The notes below the pieces were generated by a model. That model did no database searches. It saw only the letters and a program-made list of their open reading frames with translations, and was not told the DNA's origin. A stretch of DNA of 64,000 bases from CAJPNN01 sp041844735 (GTDB lineage Bacteria; Bacillota; Clostridia; Peptostreptococcales; Anaerovoracaceae), in the NCBI GenBank assembly GCA_041844735.1, contig JBGZBP010000008.1:1-64000 (forward strand), in the 5' to 3' direction. Below, in pieces: positions 26,154 through 34,711 of this stretch (position 1 is its first letter; the number at the start of each line of letters is the position of its first letter). Position numbers and translations under genes: made by a program.

Positions 26154-26876
26154 ATGGGTGAAGTTATATTAGTGGCATCAGGAAAAGGAGGAGTAGGAAA
26201 GACATCTTTCGTTGCGAATTCCGGTGTCGTATTATCACAGATGGGATATAAGGTCTTGTTGATAGATATGAATATGGGGCTTAGGAATCTTGATATTTAT
26301 TTGGGAATGGAGAGCAAAGTTGTATATGATATAGCGGATGTTCTTACAGGTGTATGCCGAATAAAGCAGGCTATAGTTAAGGATAGAAAATTTCCCAATC
26401 TATTTTTGATGTCCTCATCTCAGTATAAAGATAAAGCTGATATTGCACCGGCTCATATGAAAGTGATTTGTGATAAGTTAAAACCGCTGTATGATTTTAT
26501 AATAATTGATGCTCCGGCAGGAGTGGATGACGGATTAATATTGGCTGCTGCAGGGGCGGAAAAGGCTGTAATCATCACCGTTCCTGAAAATGCGGCAGTA
26601 AGGGATGCGGATATGCTTGACAGAGTTCTAGGCAAAATAGGTATTCCAAAAAGAACATATGTCGTAAATAAAGTCAGAGAGAATTTGATAGGGGCGGTGT
26701 TTCTACCATCACTGGAGAGTATAGCTGATGTTATGAGAGCGGTACCGTCGGGATTTATACTTTACGATGAGAATTTTCACATAGCTGCAAATACGGGAAT
26801 ACCTATAGCCTCAAAAGAAGACAGCTATATCAAAGACAATATGGAAAATATCATCAAAAGAGTGATTGATTTATAG
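26154..26876 (+). CDS. minD: MinD-like ATPase
   Basis: A 240-residue ParA/MinD ATPase with the deviant Walker A KGGVGKTS (about residues 10-17), Walker B-like FIIIDAPAG and a short amphipathic C-terminal segment (ENIIKRVIDL). It probably binds the membrane and places the division site or the Mre/PBP2 apparatus. ATG 26154 is preferred over 26142 because GGAGG at 26144-26148 would serve only the later one. No minC or minE is adjacent, although Firmicutes often have minC here. Confidence 0.85.
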   Translation: MGEVILVASGKGGVGKTSFVANSGVVLSQMGYKVLLIDMNMGLRNLDIYLGMESKVVYDIADVLTGVCRIKQAIVKDRKFPNLFLMSSSQYKDKADIAPAHMKVICDKLKPLYDFIIIDAPAGVDDGLILAAAGAEKAVIITVPENAAVRDADMLDRVLGKIGIPKRTYVVNKVRENLIGAVFLPSLESIADVMRAVPSGFILYDENFHIAANTGIPIASKEDSYIKDNMENIIKRVIDL

Positions 26877-26917
26877 AAAATAACGATATGCTTTTGTTTT
26901 ACTGAGAAAGGAAAAAC

Positions 26918-29518
26918 ATGAAAAACCTTGTTGCAGGGATTTTTGCTCATGTTGATGCCGGCAAAACCACTTTGAGTGAAAGCATTTTGTTTGAAGCAGG
27001 CATTATAAAAGAGATGGGGAGAGTTGATAAAAAGAATACGTTTTTTGACACCTATGAACAGGAGAGAGCCAGAGGAATAACTATTTTTTCAAAACAGGCG
27101 ACACTTAAAATAGGTGATTTTAACGTTACGCTCATTGATACACCCGGACATATTGATTTTTCATCCGAATTATGCAAGGTTATTTCTGTAATAGACTACG
27201 GTATTATCGTGATAAGCGGAACGGAAAAGCTGAAACCCCATACATTTACCATATGGAATCTACTCAAGGAAAATAATATTCCTGTTTTTATATTTGTAAA
27301 CAAGATGGATTATACTCACGTGGATAGGGATTTAATTCTCATGGAACTTTCGGACAGACTCGATGAAAGAATAGTTGATTTCAGCGGATTCGATTCCGGG
27401 AACAGACATGATTTACTGGAGCATATTGCCATGACTGATGAACTTGCGATGGACGAATTTATATCGGAAGGAACCTTGAAGGATGAAAGAATAAAAAAGT
27501 TGGTGGCAAAGAGGAAAGTATTTCCGTGTTACTTCGGATCAGCTTTGAAATACCAAGGCATAACGACTTTCTTTGAAGGTATGGGCACTTTTTTTCAAGA
27601 AAAAAAGCCTGAAAAAAACTTTGGAGGAAGAATTTTTAAAGTATCTCATGATGACAAGGGAAACAGACTTACCCATATGAAAATTACGGGAGGAAGTCTG
27701 AAAGTAAAGGATTTAATAAAATGTTCTTCATGGGAGGGCAAAGCGAATGAAATCAGGATATATTCGGGTGAAAAATATGTAAATGCAACGGAAGTTCGAC
27801 AAGGAGAGGTGTGTGCAATTACAGGTCTTAAAGATTCAATGCCGGGAGACGGTGTAGGATTTGAAAACAAGTATCAAACTTCCGGAATTGAGCCGGTACT
27901 TTCATACAGAATGATTTTTCCGGGCGGTGAGACTGCAAAAGAAATGTTCCCGCAACTACAAATAATCAAGGATGACTTTTCAGAGATAGATATGAGATAC
28001 AGGGAGGAATCCGATGAAATAACTGTGAAGCTTATGGGTGAGGTGCAGATAGAAGTTCTTGAACAAATTATCTCAAAAAAACTGGGGGTAGGTGTGAAAT
28101 TCGGGGAAGGCAGGGTTCTGTACAAAGAGACTATAGACAATACAGTAGAGGGAGTCGGACACTTTGAGCCTTTGCGTCACTATGCCGAGGTGCATGTTAT
28201 TATACGAAGAGGGGAACGTGGCTCAGGTATTGTTTTTAAAAATAAGAGCAAAGACGATATGCCGGCTAAAAATCGACAAAATTTGATAATGAATGTGCTT
28301 GAGACCTATGAGCATAAGGGAGTTTTGACAGGTGGAAAGCTTACGGATGTAGAAATAATTTTGGTTGCAGGAGCAGCGAATGTGAAGCACACGGATGGCG
28401 GAGATTTCAGAGAGGCGACGATAAGAGCTGTAAGGCAGGGATTGATGGAAGCGGAGAGCAGACTGCTTGAGCCTTATTATGAATATGAACTTGAGTTGCC
28501 GAGAAGATTGACAGGCAAGGCGGCAAACGATATAGAAAAAATGTCAGGCAGCATGGATATCCAAGATTTGAATGATGATTTTGTTTTGATTAAGGGCAGG
28601 GCACCCATGATAAATATTCATAACTACCGAAGAGAGGTTAACAGCTATTCCTCGGGAGAGGGAAGGCTTACGACGGCTATGGCGGGGTATGACATATGCC
28701 ACAATGAAGATGAAGTTTTATCCGAAGTAGCATACAACCCTGAAGCCGACATGGAGAATCCTACGGGATCCATTTTCTGTACACACGGTGCGGGATATTA
28801 TGTGCCTTATGACCAAGTGAAAGAGAAGATGCATATAAGAAGTTTTTTATCCGAGTACATGGAAACCGGGAATGAAATTATAAACAAGTCTGCAAGAGAA
28901 TTTCAGCATGCTGATGACAGAGACAATATTGATCCGGATGAAGTAGAAAGAATTTTTTCCAAAACATTTTTCGCCAATTCTGCGGAGAAGACAAAGTGGA
29001 GAAGCAAACAGGCTATAGAAAGGGAAAAATATAAAAACTTTTTAGCGGACAAGCCCTCAGTACAGAAAAACAGGGTGCAAAAAGATAAGATAATGATTGT
29101 TGACGGATATAATGTGATACATGATTGGCAGGAACTTTCAAAACTTTTGCCGGGAATTATTGATGGAGCCAGAAGCAAGCTCTTGGAGATATTGTCGAAT
29201 TACAGTTATTCTATAGATGAAAAAATAATAGTGGTGTTTGATGCATACAGGGTCAAAAACGCCGGTGAGAAAATTGAAAAATATGATGAAATGGATGTTG
29301 TCTTTACAAAAGAGGGTGAAACGGCTGATCAATATATTGAAAAGTTTGCATATGAAAATCGTAGCAAGTATGATATCAGAGTAGTTACATCTGATGCCAT
29401 GCAGCAGCTGAGCACGAGAGTAAGCGGTGCATATAATATTTCTTCACGTGAGTTGTTGGAACTGGTAGAGGCGGCAGCTAAGGAATTGAGAATTAAGCAT
29501 AAAATAGTTGTGGAATAA
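26918..29518 (+). CDS. Tet(M)-like ribosomal-protection GTPase fused to a YacP/Rae1-type NYN nuclease domain
   Basis: The 866-residue protein opens with an EF-G/Tet(M)-like GTPase: G1 AHVDAGKTT (residues 10-18), RGIT (52-55), DTPGH (74-78) and NKMD (128-131). Domains II to V follow to about residue 655, with the Tet(M)-family FRVS-type and PPYYEYEL-like landmarks rather than those of EF-G. After a charged linker, residues about 722-866 match YacP/NYN: VDGYN (Asp729), VVFDAY (Asp775), ETADQYIE (Asp804) and TSDAMQQ (Asp826). B. subtilis YacP is Rae1, a ribosome A-site mRNA endonuclease. I infer a GTPase that delivers an mRNA nuclease to the ribosomal A site. It may give some tetracycline protection, but nothing here shows that. 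Confidence 0.88.
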   Translation: MKNLVAGIFAHVDAGKTTLSESILFEAGIIKEMGRVDKKNTFFDTYEQERARGITIFSKQATLKIGDFNVTLIDTPGHIDFSSELCKVISVIDYGIIVISGTEKLKPHTFTIWNLLKENNIPVFIFVNKMDYTHVDRDLILMELSDRLDERIVDFSGFDSGNRHDLLEHIAMTDELAMDEFISEGTLKDERIKKLVAKRKVFPCYFGSALKYQGITTFFEGMGTFFQEKKPEKNFGGRIFKVSHDDKGNRLTHMKITGGSLKVKDLIKCSSWEGKANEIRIYSGEKYVNATEVRQGEVCAITGLKDSMPGDGVGFENKYQTSGIEPVLSYRMIFPGGETAKEMFPQLQIIKDDFSEIDMRYREESDEITVKLMGEVQIEVLEQIISKKLGVGVKFGEGRVLYKETIDNTVEGVGHFEPLRHYAEVHVIIRRGERGSGIVFKNKSKDDMPAKNRQNLIMNVLETYEHKGVLTGGKLTDVEIILVAGAANVKHTDGGDFREATIRAVRQGLMEAESRLLEPYYEYELELPRRLTGKAANDIEKMSGSMDIQDLNDDFVLIKGRAPMINIHNYRREVNSYSSGEGRLTTAMAGYDICHNEDEVLSEVAYNPEADMENPTGSIFCTHGAGYYVPYDQVKEKMHIRSFLSEYMETGNEIINKSAREFQHADDRDNIDPDEVERIFSKTFFANSAEKTKWRSKQAIEREKYKNFLADKPSVQKNRVQKDKIMIVDGYNVIHDWQELSKLLPGIIDGARSKLLEILSNYSYSIDEKIIVVFDAYRVKNAGEKIEKYDEMDVVFTKEGETADQYIEKFAYENRSKYDIRVVTSDAMQQLSTRVSGAYNISSRELLELVEAAAKELRIKHKIVVE

Positions 29519-29533
29519 ACAGGGGGTATATTT

Positions 29534-30403
29534 ATGAGGGATAAGAGATTGGTTATGGTGCTGTGCGTTATTTTAGCAGTAATATGTATAATGATTGCTA
29601 TATGGCTTGCAAACGTAGCTCCTCACAGAGAGTTTAAATTGGGTACAGGAAACAGAGAAAATGTAGAAAAAGAAAGGATCGATGTAAAAAGAATTAAGGA
29701 TCTTGCAGTTTCAGGTGCATGGGGAGTGGAGATGAGAGAAACCGACAAAAAGCAGTTTAAGATAGAAATGATAGTTGATGAAGAATTGCTGAAAAAAGGA
29801 GATCAGAAAAATATCAAGGTGAGCTTAAAAAAAGGAAAACTCTCAGTAGACACCACAGCTTTTGATGAGAAGATGAAAAAATTTGCATCAAAAAATAATC
29901 CTGATAAAATTATTATGGTTCTTATACCTCGCAGTGCGGAACTAAGAAGTATAGCAGTAGATACCGTTTCAGGAAAATTGGAGCTGGACAATGTGACCTG
30001 TGAATACCTTAGAGCAAATATTAATTGCGGAAATTTTGAGATGAAGCGTACGAAGATAGATGAAATAGATGCTGATATTAATTCCGGGAATATCATAGGA
30101 AGCGTGACAGTAGGAAATGTCGATATGAAGAGCAATTCGGGCAATATTGACTTGAGGTTTGAGAATCTGCCGTATCAAATGGAACTTACAGCAAATGCTG
30201 GAGATTTGACGGTGGTAATGCCGGCGGACAAAGTAAAAATACCTTTGAGTTTCGGATATATGCAGATGGCGGGAGAGAGAGAATTTACAGGACTTCCCAA
30301 GCTCATGAAAATGCTGGAAATTGAAGACAATCAGAAAGCGAAAAAAAGCTTGAAGCATTTATTGACAGTGAATGCGGGGAATCTATATGTTTCAGCCGAA
30401 TAA
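29534..30403 (+). CDS. DUF4097-type membrane-anchored beta-repeat protein
   Basis: The 289-residue protein has one N-terminal membrane helix (about residues 6-27). Its outward part has repeated short beta-strand units rich in N-S-G (DTVSGKLELDN, NINCGNFEMK, DINSGNIIGS, KSNSGNIDLRF), typical of the DUF4097/putative adhesin fold. The function of this family is unknown; several members are cell-envelope stress associated. AGGGGG site before the ATG, 15 bases after the GTPase-NYN gene, so probably co-transcribed with it. Confidence 0.78.
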   Translation: MRDKRLVMVLCVILAVICIMIAIWLANVAPHREFKLGTGNRENVEKERIDVKRIKDLAVSGAWGVEMRETDKKQFKIEMIVDEELLKKGDQKNIKVSLKKGKLSVDTTAFDEKMKKFASKNNPDKIIMVLIPRSAELRSIAVDTVSGKLELDNVTCEYLRANINCGNFEMKRTKIDEIDADINSGNIIGSVTVGNVDMKSNSGNIDLRFENLPYQMELTANAGDLTVVMPADKVKIPLSFGYMQMAGEREFTGLPKLMKMLEIEDNQKAKKSLKHLLTVNAGNLYVSAE

Positions 30404-30447
30404 TCAGATTACATACAACAAAATAGTCTGGATTTAGACTACATGGC

Positions 30448-30458
30448 TGTGATATAAT
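30448..30458 (+). promoter_or_regulatory. Extended -10 promoter of the pyrH-frr operon
   Basis: TGA-TATAAT (30450-30458) forms an extended -10 with no good -35. A perfect six-base hairpin (TAGTCT/AGACTA, about 30424-30441) just upstream has no T run and may be an operator or part of a weak end signal for the preceding gene. pyrH starts 34 bases downstream. Confidence 0.55.
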
Positions 30459-30491
30459 TAACGGTAGTATTGTTGTGAGAGGAGAGGCAGA

Positions 30492-31196
30492 ATGGAACCG
30501 AAATATAGACGAGTTTTATTGAAGATAAGCGGAGAGGCACTTGCAGGTGAAAACAAATTCGGACTCAGCGAGGATATGCTTAAGGAAGTGGCGTTGCAGG
30601 TAAAGGATTTATTTGAGCTTGGCATAGAAGTGGCAGTTGTAGTTGGTGGAGGAAACTTCTGGAGAGGCAGAACGAGCAAAAGTATGGATCGAGCCACAGC
30701 GGACTATATGGGTATGATGGCTACAGTGATCAATTCTTTGGCTTTACAGGAAGCTTTTGAAGCAAACGGAATACCTACAAGAGTACAGACAGCTATAGAA
30801 ATGCGACAAATTGCAGAACCATATATCAGAAGACGAGCTATAAGACATCTTGAAAAAAGAACAGTAGTAATATTCGGTGCCGGAACAGGAAATCCATTCT
30901 TCTCAACAGATACAACAGCGGCACTCAGAGCGGCGGAAATCGAAGCGGATGTTATATTATTAGCGAAGAACATTGATGCTGTATATTCCGATGACCCTAA
31001 TGTGAACCCGAATGCAGAGAGATATTCTCACCTGACGCATGGCGAAGTTTTACAGAAGGGACTTAAAGTTATGGATTCAACAGCTGCTTCGCTTTGTATG
31101 GATAACAATATTCCGATTCATGTGTTTGGACTTTCCGAGAAGGGTAATGTACTTAAGGCTGTTATGGGTGAATCAATAGGAACTATTATAAAATAA
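30492..31196 (+). CDS. pyrH: UMP kinase
   Basis: Phosphorylates UMP to UDP as a hexamer in pyrimidine nucleotide synthesis. The 234-residue product has LLKISGEALAG (residues 9-19), VVGGGNFWRG and GAGTGNPFFSTDTTAALRA, all diagnostic for bacterial PyrH. AGGAGAGGCAG before the ATG. The order pyrH-frr-uppS-cdsA-dxr-rseP-ispG-polC is conserved in Firmicutes. Confidence 0.97.
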   Translation: MEPKYRRVLLKISGEALAGENKFGLSEDMLKEVALQVKDLFELGIEVAVVVGGGNFWRGRTSKSMDRATADYMGMMATVINSLALQEAFEANGIPTRVQTAIEMRQIAEPYIRRRAIRHLEKRTVVIFGAGTGNPFFSTDTTAALRAAEIEADVILLAKNIDAVYSDDPNVNPNAERYSHLTHGEVLQKGLKVMDSTAASLCMDNNIPIHVFGLSEKGNVLKAVMGESIGTIIK

Positions 31197-31227
31197 GATA
31201 CAGGATATAATTAGGAGGAAAAACGAT

Positions 31228-31782
31228 ATGTTTATAGATGACCTTAAATTTGAAGATAAAATGAAAAAAACCATAGAGGTATTAAAGAATGAGCTTAATA
31301 CAGTGAGGGCGGGAAGAGCGAACCCGGCACTTTTGGATAAGGTTATGGTTGAGTACTACGGTACGCCGACGCCTTTAAAAAACTTGTCAAACATTTCCGT
31401 TCCTGAACCTAGAACGCTGATGATTACTCCTTTTGATGCGGGTTCAATTTCTGATATAGAAAAAGCGATTAACGTAGCGGAATTAGGTGTTAACCCGTCA
31501 AATGACGGAAAGGTAATAAGAATTTCCATACCTGCATTGACAGAGGAACGAAGAAAAGAACTCACTAAGAATGTTAAAAAAATCGGAGAAGATGCAAAAG
31601 TTGCAATTAGAAATGAGAGAAGAGAAGCAAATGACAAGCTTAAAAAAGAGGAAAAATCCGGTGAGTTTTCAGAGGACGATTTAAAGAAGGAACTGGATGC
31701 AGTTCAAAAAATAACAGATAAATATACAAAAGAAATAGAAAGTCTTGTAGCAGCTAAAGAAGCGGAAATCATGGAGGTTTAA
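31228..31782 (+). CDS. frr: Ribosome recycling factor
   Basis: Splits post-termination ribosomes with EF-G. The 184-residue product has VRAGRANPALLDKV (about residues 26-39), NVAELGVNPSNDGKVIRI and the long C-terminal helix. AGGAGGAAAAACGAT precedes the ATG. Confidence 0.97.
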   Translation: MFIDDLKFEDKMKKTIEVLKNELNTVRAGRANPALLDKVMVEYYGTPTPLKNLSNISVPEPRTLMITPFDAGSISDIEKAINVAELGVNPSNDGKVIRISIPALTEERRKELTKNVKKIGEDAKVAIRNERREANDKLKKEEKSGEFSEDDLKKELDAVQKITDKYTKEIESLVAAKEAEIMEV

Positions 31783-31785
31783 TCG

Positions 31786-31977
31786 TTGCTGAATAAAGAA
31801 AGACTACTCGGAATGAAGATTGAAAATGCTGTGGCCCTTCTAAATATAGAGGGGCTTGATTTTAATATTAAAGAAACATCTGCAGCACGTCCGAGGCAGG
31901 AATTATCTGAAGAGAAAATAGTGATAAGAGTTAAAGAAACGGCAGGAAAAGTGGAATTGACCTGCTGCAGGGTTTGA
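31786..31977 (+). CDS. Small conserved-type protein between frr and uppS
   Basis: A 63-residue frame starts with TTG at 31786, eight bases after GGAGG (which lies within the end of frr), and ends five bases before uppS. It has an N-terminal helix (LLGMKIENAVALLN), a proline/arginine turn and a C-terminal strand ending VELTCCRV. It has no membrane segment. I do not recognise a named family. The ribosome binding site, snug fit and protein-like composition argue that it is real. Confidence 0.62.
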   Translation: MLNKERLLGMKIENAVALLNIEGLDFNIKETSAARPRQELSEEKIVIRVKETAGKVELTCCRV

Positions 31978-31981
31978 AGAT

Positions 31982-32704
31982 ATGGAAGAAATTTTATTAA
32001 ACAAAGAGCTGTTGCCGACACATGTGGCGATTATTATGGACGGAAACGGGAGATGGGCACAGAAGCGGAAACTTCCAAGGCTGGCAGGACATAATGCAGG
32101 TATGCAGGCGATGACGGAAATCGTAAGAGCATCCTCAAATATAGGCATAAAACATCTTACGGTATACGCTTTTTCAACTGAAAACTGGAAAAGGTCGGAG
32201 GAAGAAGTATCAGGTATTTTTAAACTCCTGATAGTGTATGTTGAAAAGAAACTTAAAGAACTGTGCAAAGAGAATGTAAGGCTGACGGTAATAGGGGATT
32301 ATACAGCCTTGCCTGAGGCGGCAGTTAAAAGCTTAGAAAAGGCATTGGAAGACACTAAGAATAATACAGGACTTAATTTCAATATTGCCCTGAATTACGG
32401 GTCAAGGAATGAGATTCTTAGAGCTGCAAAAGATATGGCAAGAGATATAATGGCGGGCAAACTTGATATTGATGCGGTGACTGAAGAAGATTTTTCCGAC
32501 AGGATGTTTACAAAGGGTATGCCCGACCCGGATTTGGTGATACGAACCAGCGGTGAAGAGAGATTGTCAAACTACCTGCTTTGGCAGTCAGCATACAGCG
32601 AGTTGGTATTTTCAGATGTTCTTTGGCCGGATTTTACTGTCAGTGAATACAAGAAAATGCTTAAAGTATATGAATCTAGAAATAGAAGATTCGGCGGCAG
32701 ATAG
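31982..32704 (+). CDS. uppS: Undecaprenyl diphosphate synthase (isoprenyl transferase)
   Basis: Builds the C55 lipid carrier for cell-wall synthesis by cis condensation of isoprenyl units. The 240-residue protein has IIMDGNGRWAQKR (about residues 17-29), YAFSTENWKRS and the late DLVIRTSGEERLSNYLLWQ. First of four envelope/isoprenoid genes in this operon. Confidence 0.97.
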   Translation: MEEILLNKELLPTHVAIIMDGNGRWAQKRKLPRLAGHNAGMQAMTEIVRASSNIGIKHLTVYAFSTENWKRSEEEVSGIFKLLIVYVEKKLKELCKENVRLTVIGDYTALPEAAVKSLEKALEDTKNNTGLNFNIALNYGSRNEILRAAKDMARDIMAGKLDIDAVTEEDFSDRMFTKGMPDPDLVIRTSGEERLSNYLLWQSAYSELVFSDVLWPDFTVSEYKKMLKVYESRNRRFGGR

Positions 32705-32713
32705 GAGGATAAG

Positions 32714-33499
32714 ATGAAAACAAGGATATTATCAGGATTGTTGATGTTGCCATTACTGTTGGTAGTCTTTTTTGGAGGAAAGGTGATTTTAGCAGGATGT
32801 TTGATTATAGGATTAATGGGAATCCGTGAGTTTTTTAAGGTGTTTGAAACATCGGGAACAAAGGCATCTTACCCTATAGCATGTGTTATGACGGCGGCGC
32901 TTTATGCAATCAATTTGTTCACGGATGATTCCAAGTATTATGTTGTATGGGTATTCGTAACAGTGTTGGTAAGCCTGTTATATATGTTTGATATAGATAA
33001 CAGGAAACCCGAAGATAGTATGCTTACAGCATTCGGACTGTTTTATGTCGTTTTTTTCTCTTTTCATGTCGCATTGGTGGAGCAGGCGGATAAGTACGGA
33101 ATACTGGTATGGCTAATATTTTTAACGGCATTCGGAACGGATGTTATGGCATATTTTTCGGGATTTTTATTCGGAAAGCATAAATTATGTCCGAAAATAA
33201 GTCCTAAAAAGACTATAGAAGGAGCGATAGGCGGAGTTTTAGGCAGCGTTGTTTTGTCGGGGATATTCGGATATTTTTTTGCACGGGAAGTTTTTATTCA
33301 TTGCCTTCTGATAGGTATGCTTGGAGGAATCATATCGCAGTTCGGTGATCTTACCGCATCGATATTCAAGAGAAAACTCGGAATAAAAGATTATGGAAAT
33401 TTAATTCCGGGACATGGAGGTATAATGGACAGATTTGACAGTGTACTGTTCACTGCACCTTTGGTATATTATTATATAAGATTCCTGATAATGAATTGA
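32714..33499 (+). CDS. cdsA: Phosphatidate cytidylyltransferase
   Basis: Makes CDP-diacylglycerol from phosphatidate and CTP. The 261-residue membrane protein has about seven hydrophobic segments and the CdsA signature near the C-terminus (SPKKTIEGAIGG, then IFKRKLGIKDYGNLIPGHGGIMDRFDS). It starts ten bases after uppS behind AGGAGG. Confidence 0.96.
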   Translation: MKTRILSGLLMLPLLLVVFFGGKVILAGCLIIGLMGIREFFKVFETSGTKASYPIACVMTAALYAINLFTDDSKYYVVWVFVTVLVSLLYMFDIDNRKPEDSMLTAFGLFYVVFFSFHVALVEQADKYGILVWLIFLTAFGTDVMAYFSGFLFGKHKLCPKISPKKTIEGAIGGVLGSVVLSGIFGYFFAREVFIHCLLIGMLGGIISQFGDLTASIFKRKLGIKDYGNLIPGHGGIMDRFDSVLFTAPLVYYYIRFLIMN

Positions 33500-33574
33500 C
33501 AGCAAATATATATAACAACAATAGATAGAGGAATAATTTGATTTTCTGTGGGATTGAGAGGGAAATTACACAGC

Positions 33575-34711
33575 ATGAAAAAAATAGGTATTTTGGGATC
33601 TACAGGTTCTATCGGGACACAGGGTCTTGATATTGTAAGAGAAAACCCGGATTTATTCAAAGTTACGGCATTGGCTTGCAATGAAAATATAGAATTGCTT
33701 CAAAAGCAAATAACGGAGTTTTCACCGGAAGCAGTGTGTGTTTTTAATGAAGCAAGAGCTATGGAACTCAGCAGAAACTTGCCGAGACAAGAAATTTTAG
33801 CAGGATATCAGGGACTCTGTGATATAGCAGGAGCAGTGGATTATGATTTGCTTTTAAACGGTGTCATGGGAATGATAGGACTTGAACCCACATATCGAGC
33901 TATAGATTCGGGTAAAGATGTTGCTCTGGCAAACAAGGAAACATTGGTGGCAGCAGGTGAGATAATAATGAATGCTGCAAGATATAAGGGTGTAAACATA
34001 TATCCCGTGGATAGTGAACACAGTGCTATATTTCAATGTTTGGCGGGCGAAAAAAAGGAATCCGTTAAAAATGTAATAATTACTGCATCGGGAGGCCCTT
34101 TTTTGGGTATGAAAAAGAAGCAGTTGGATAATGTTACTGCATCGGATGCTTTAAAACACCCTAATTGGTCGATGGGAAAAAAAATCACTATAGATTCCGC
34201 AACACTAATGAACAAAGGTCTGGAGGTAATAGAGGCTAAATGGCTTTTTGATTTGGAACCGGACCGGATTAAAGTGGTGGTGCATCCTCAGAGTATTATA
34301 CATTCAATGGTGGAGTTCAAGGATAATGCCGTATTGGCACAGATGGGAGTTCCTGATATGAAAGTGCCCATATCACTGGGGCTTTCAGGATATTCAAGAA
34401 TAGAGAACAAGTCTGACAGTTTGGATTTGGTAAAGATAGGCGAGCTGACATTTTTACAGCCTGATATGGATACATTTCCATGCTTGCAGTATGCTTTTGA
34501 TGCATTGAAAATAGGCGGAACTGCCACATGCACATTGAACTCGGCAAATGAAGTTTTAGTATCAAAATTTTTAAAAGGGGAAATTAAATTCTTGGATATC
34601 CCGAAAGGGATAGAAAAGATAATGTCAGAATCAGAATTTATAAAAAATCCTTCTTTGGAGGAAATTCTGGAGCTGGATAAGGAAATAAGGGGGAGAATTT
34701 TAAAATGCTAA
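33575..34711 (+). CDS. dxr: 1-Deoxy-D-xylulose 5-phosphate reductoisomerase
   Basis: Second step of the MEP isoprenoid pathway, giving the precursors that UppS uses. The 378-residue product has the NADPH motif GSTGSIG (about residues 7-13), LANKETLVAAG, PVDSEHSAIFQCL and ATLMNKGLE. ATG 33575 is chosen over a GTG nine codons upstream because it aligns with the family start and has GAGAGGGA ahead. It overlaps rseP by seven bases. Confidence 0.96.
   Translation: MKKIGILGSTGSIGTQGLDIVRENPDLFKVTALACNENIELLQKQITEFSPEAVCVFNEARAMELSRNLPRQEILAGYQGLCDIAGAVDYDLLLNGVMGMIGLEPTYRAIDSGKDVALANKETLVAAGEIIMNAARYKGVNIYPVDSEHSAIFQCLAGEKKESVKNVIITASGGPFLGMKKKQLDNVTASDALKHPNWSMGKKITIDSATLMNKGLEVIEAKWLFDLEPDRIKVVVHPQSIIHSMVEFKDNAVLAQMGVPDMKVPISLGLSGYSRIENKSDSLDLVKIGELTFLQPDMDTFPCLQYAFDALKIGGTATCTLNSANEVLVSKFLKGEIKFLDIPKGIEKIMSESEFIKNPSLEEILELDKEIRGRILKC

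Noticed and set aside
26918..29518. Acquired tetracycline-resistance gene on a mobile element
   Set aside because: There is no integrase, transposase, leader peptide or inverted repeat nearby. The gene fits its neighbours in codon use and operon spacing, and it carries a NYN domain absent from Tet(M).
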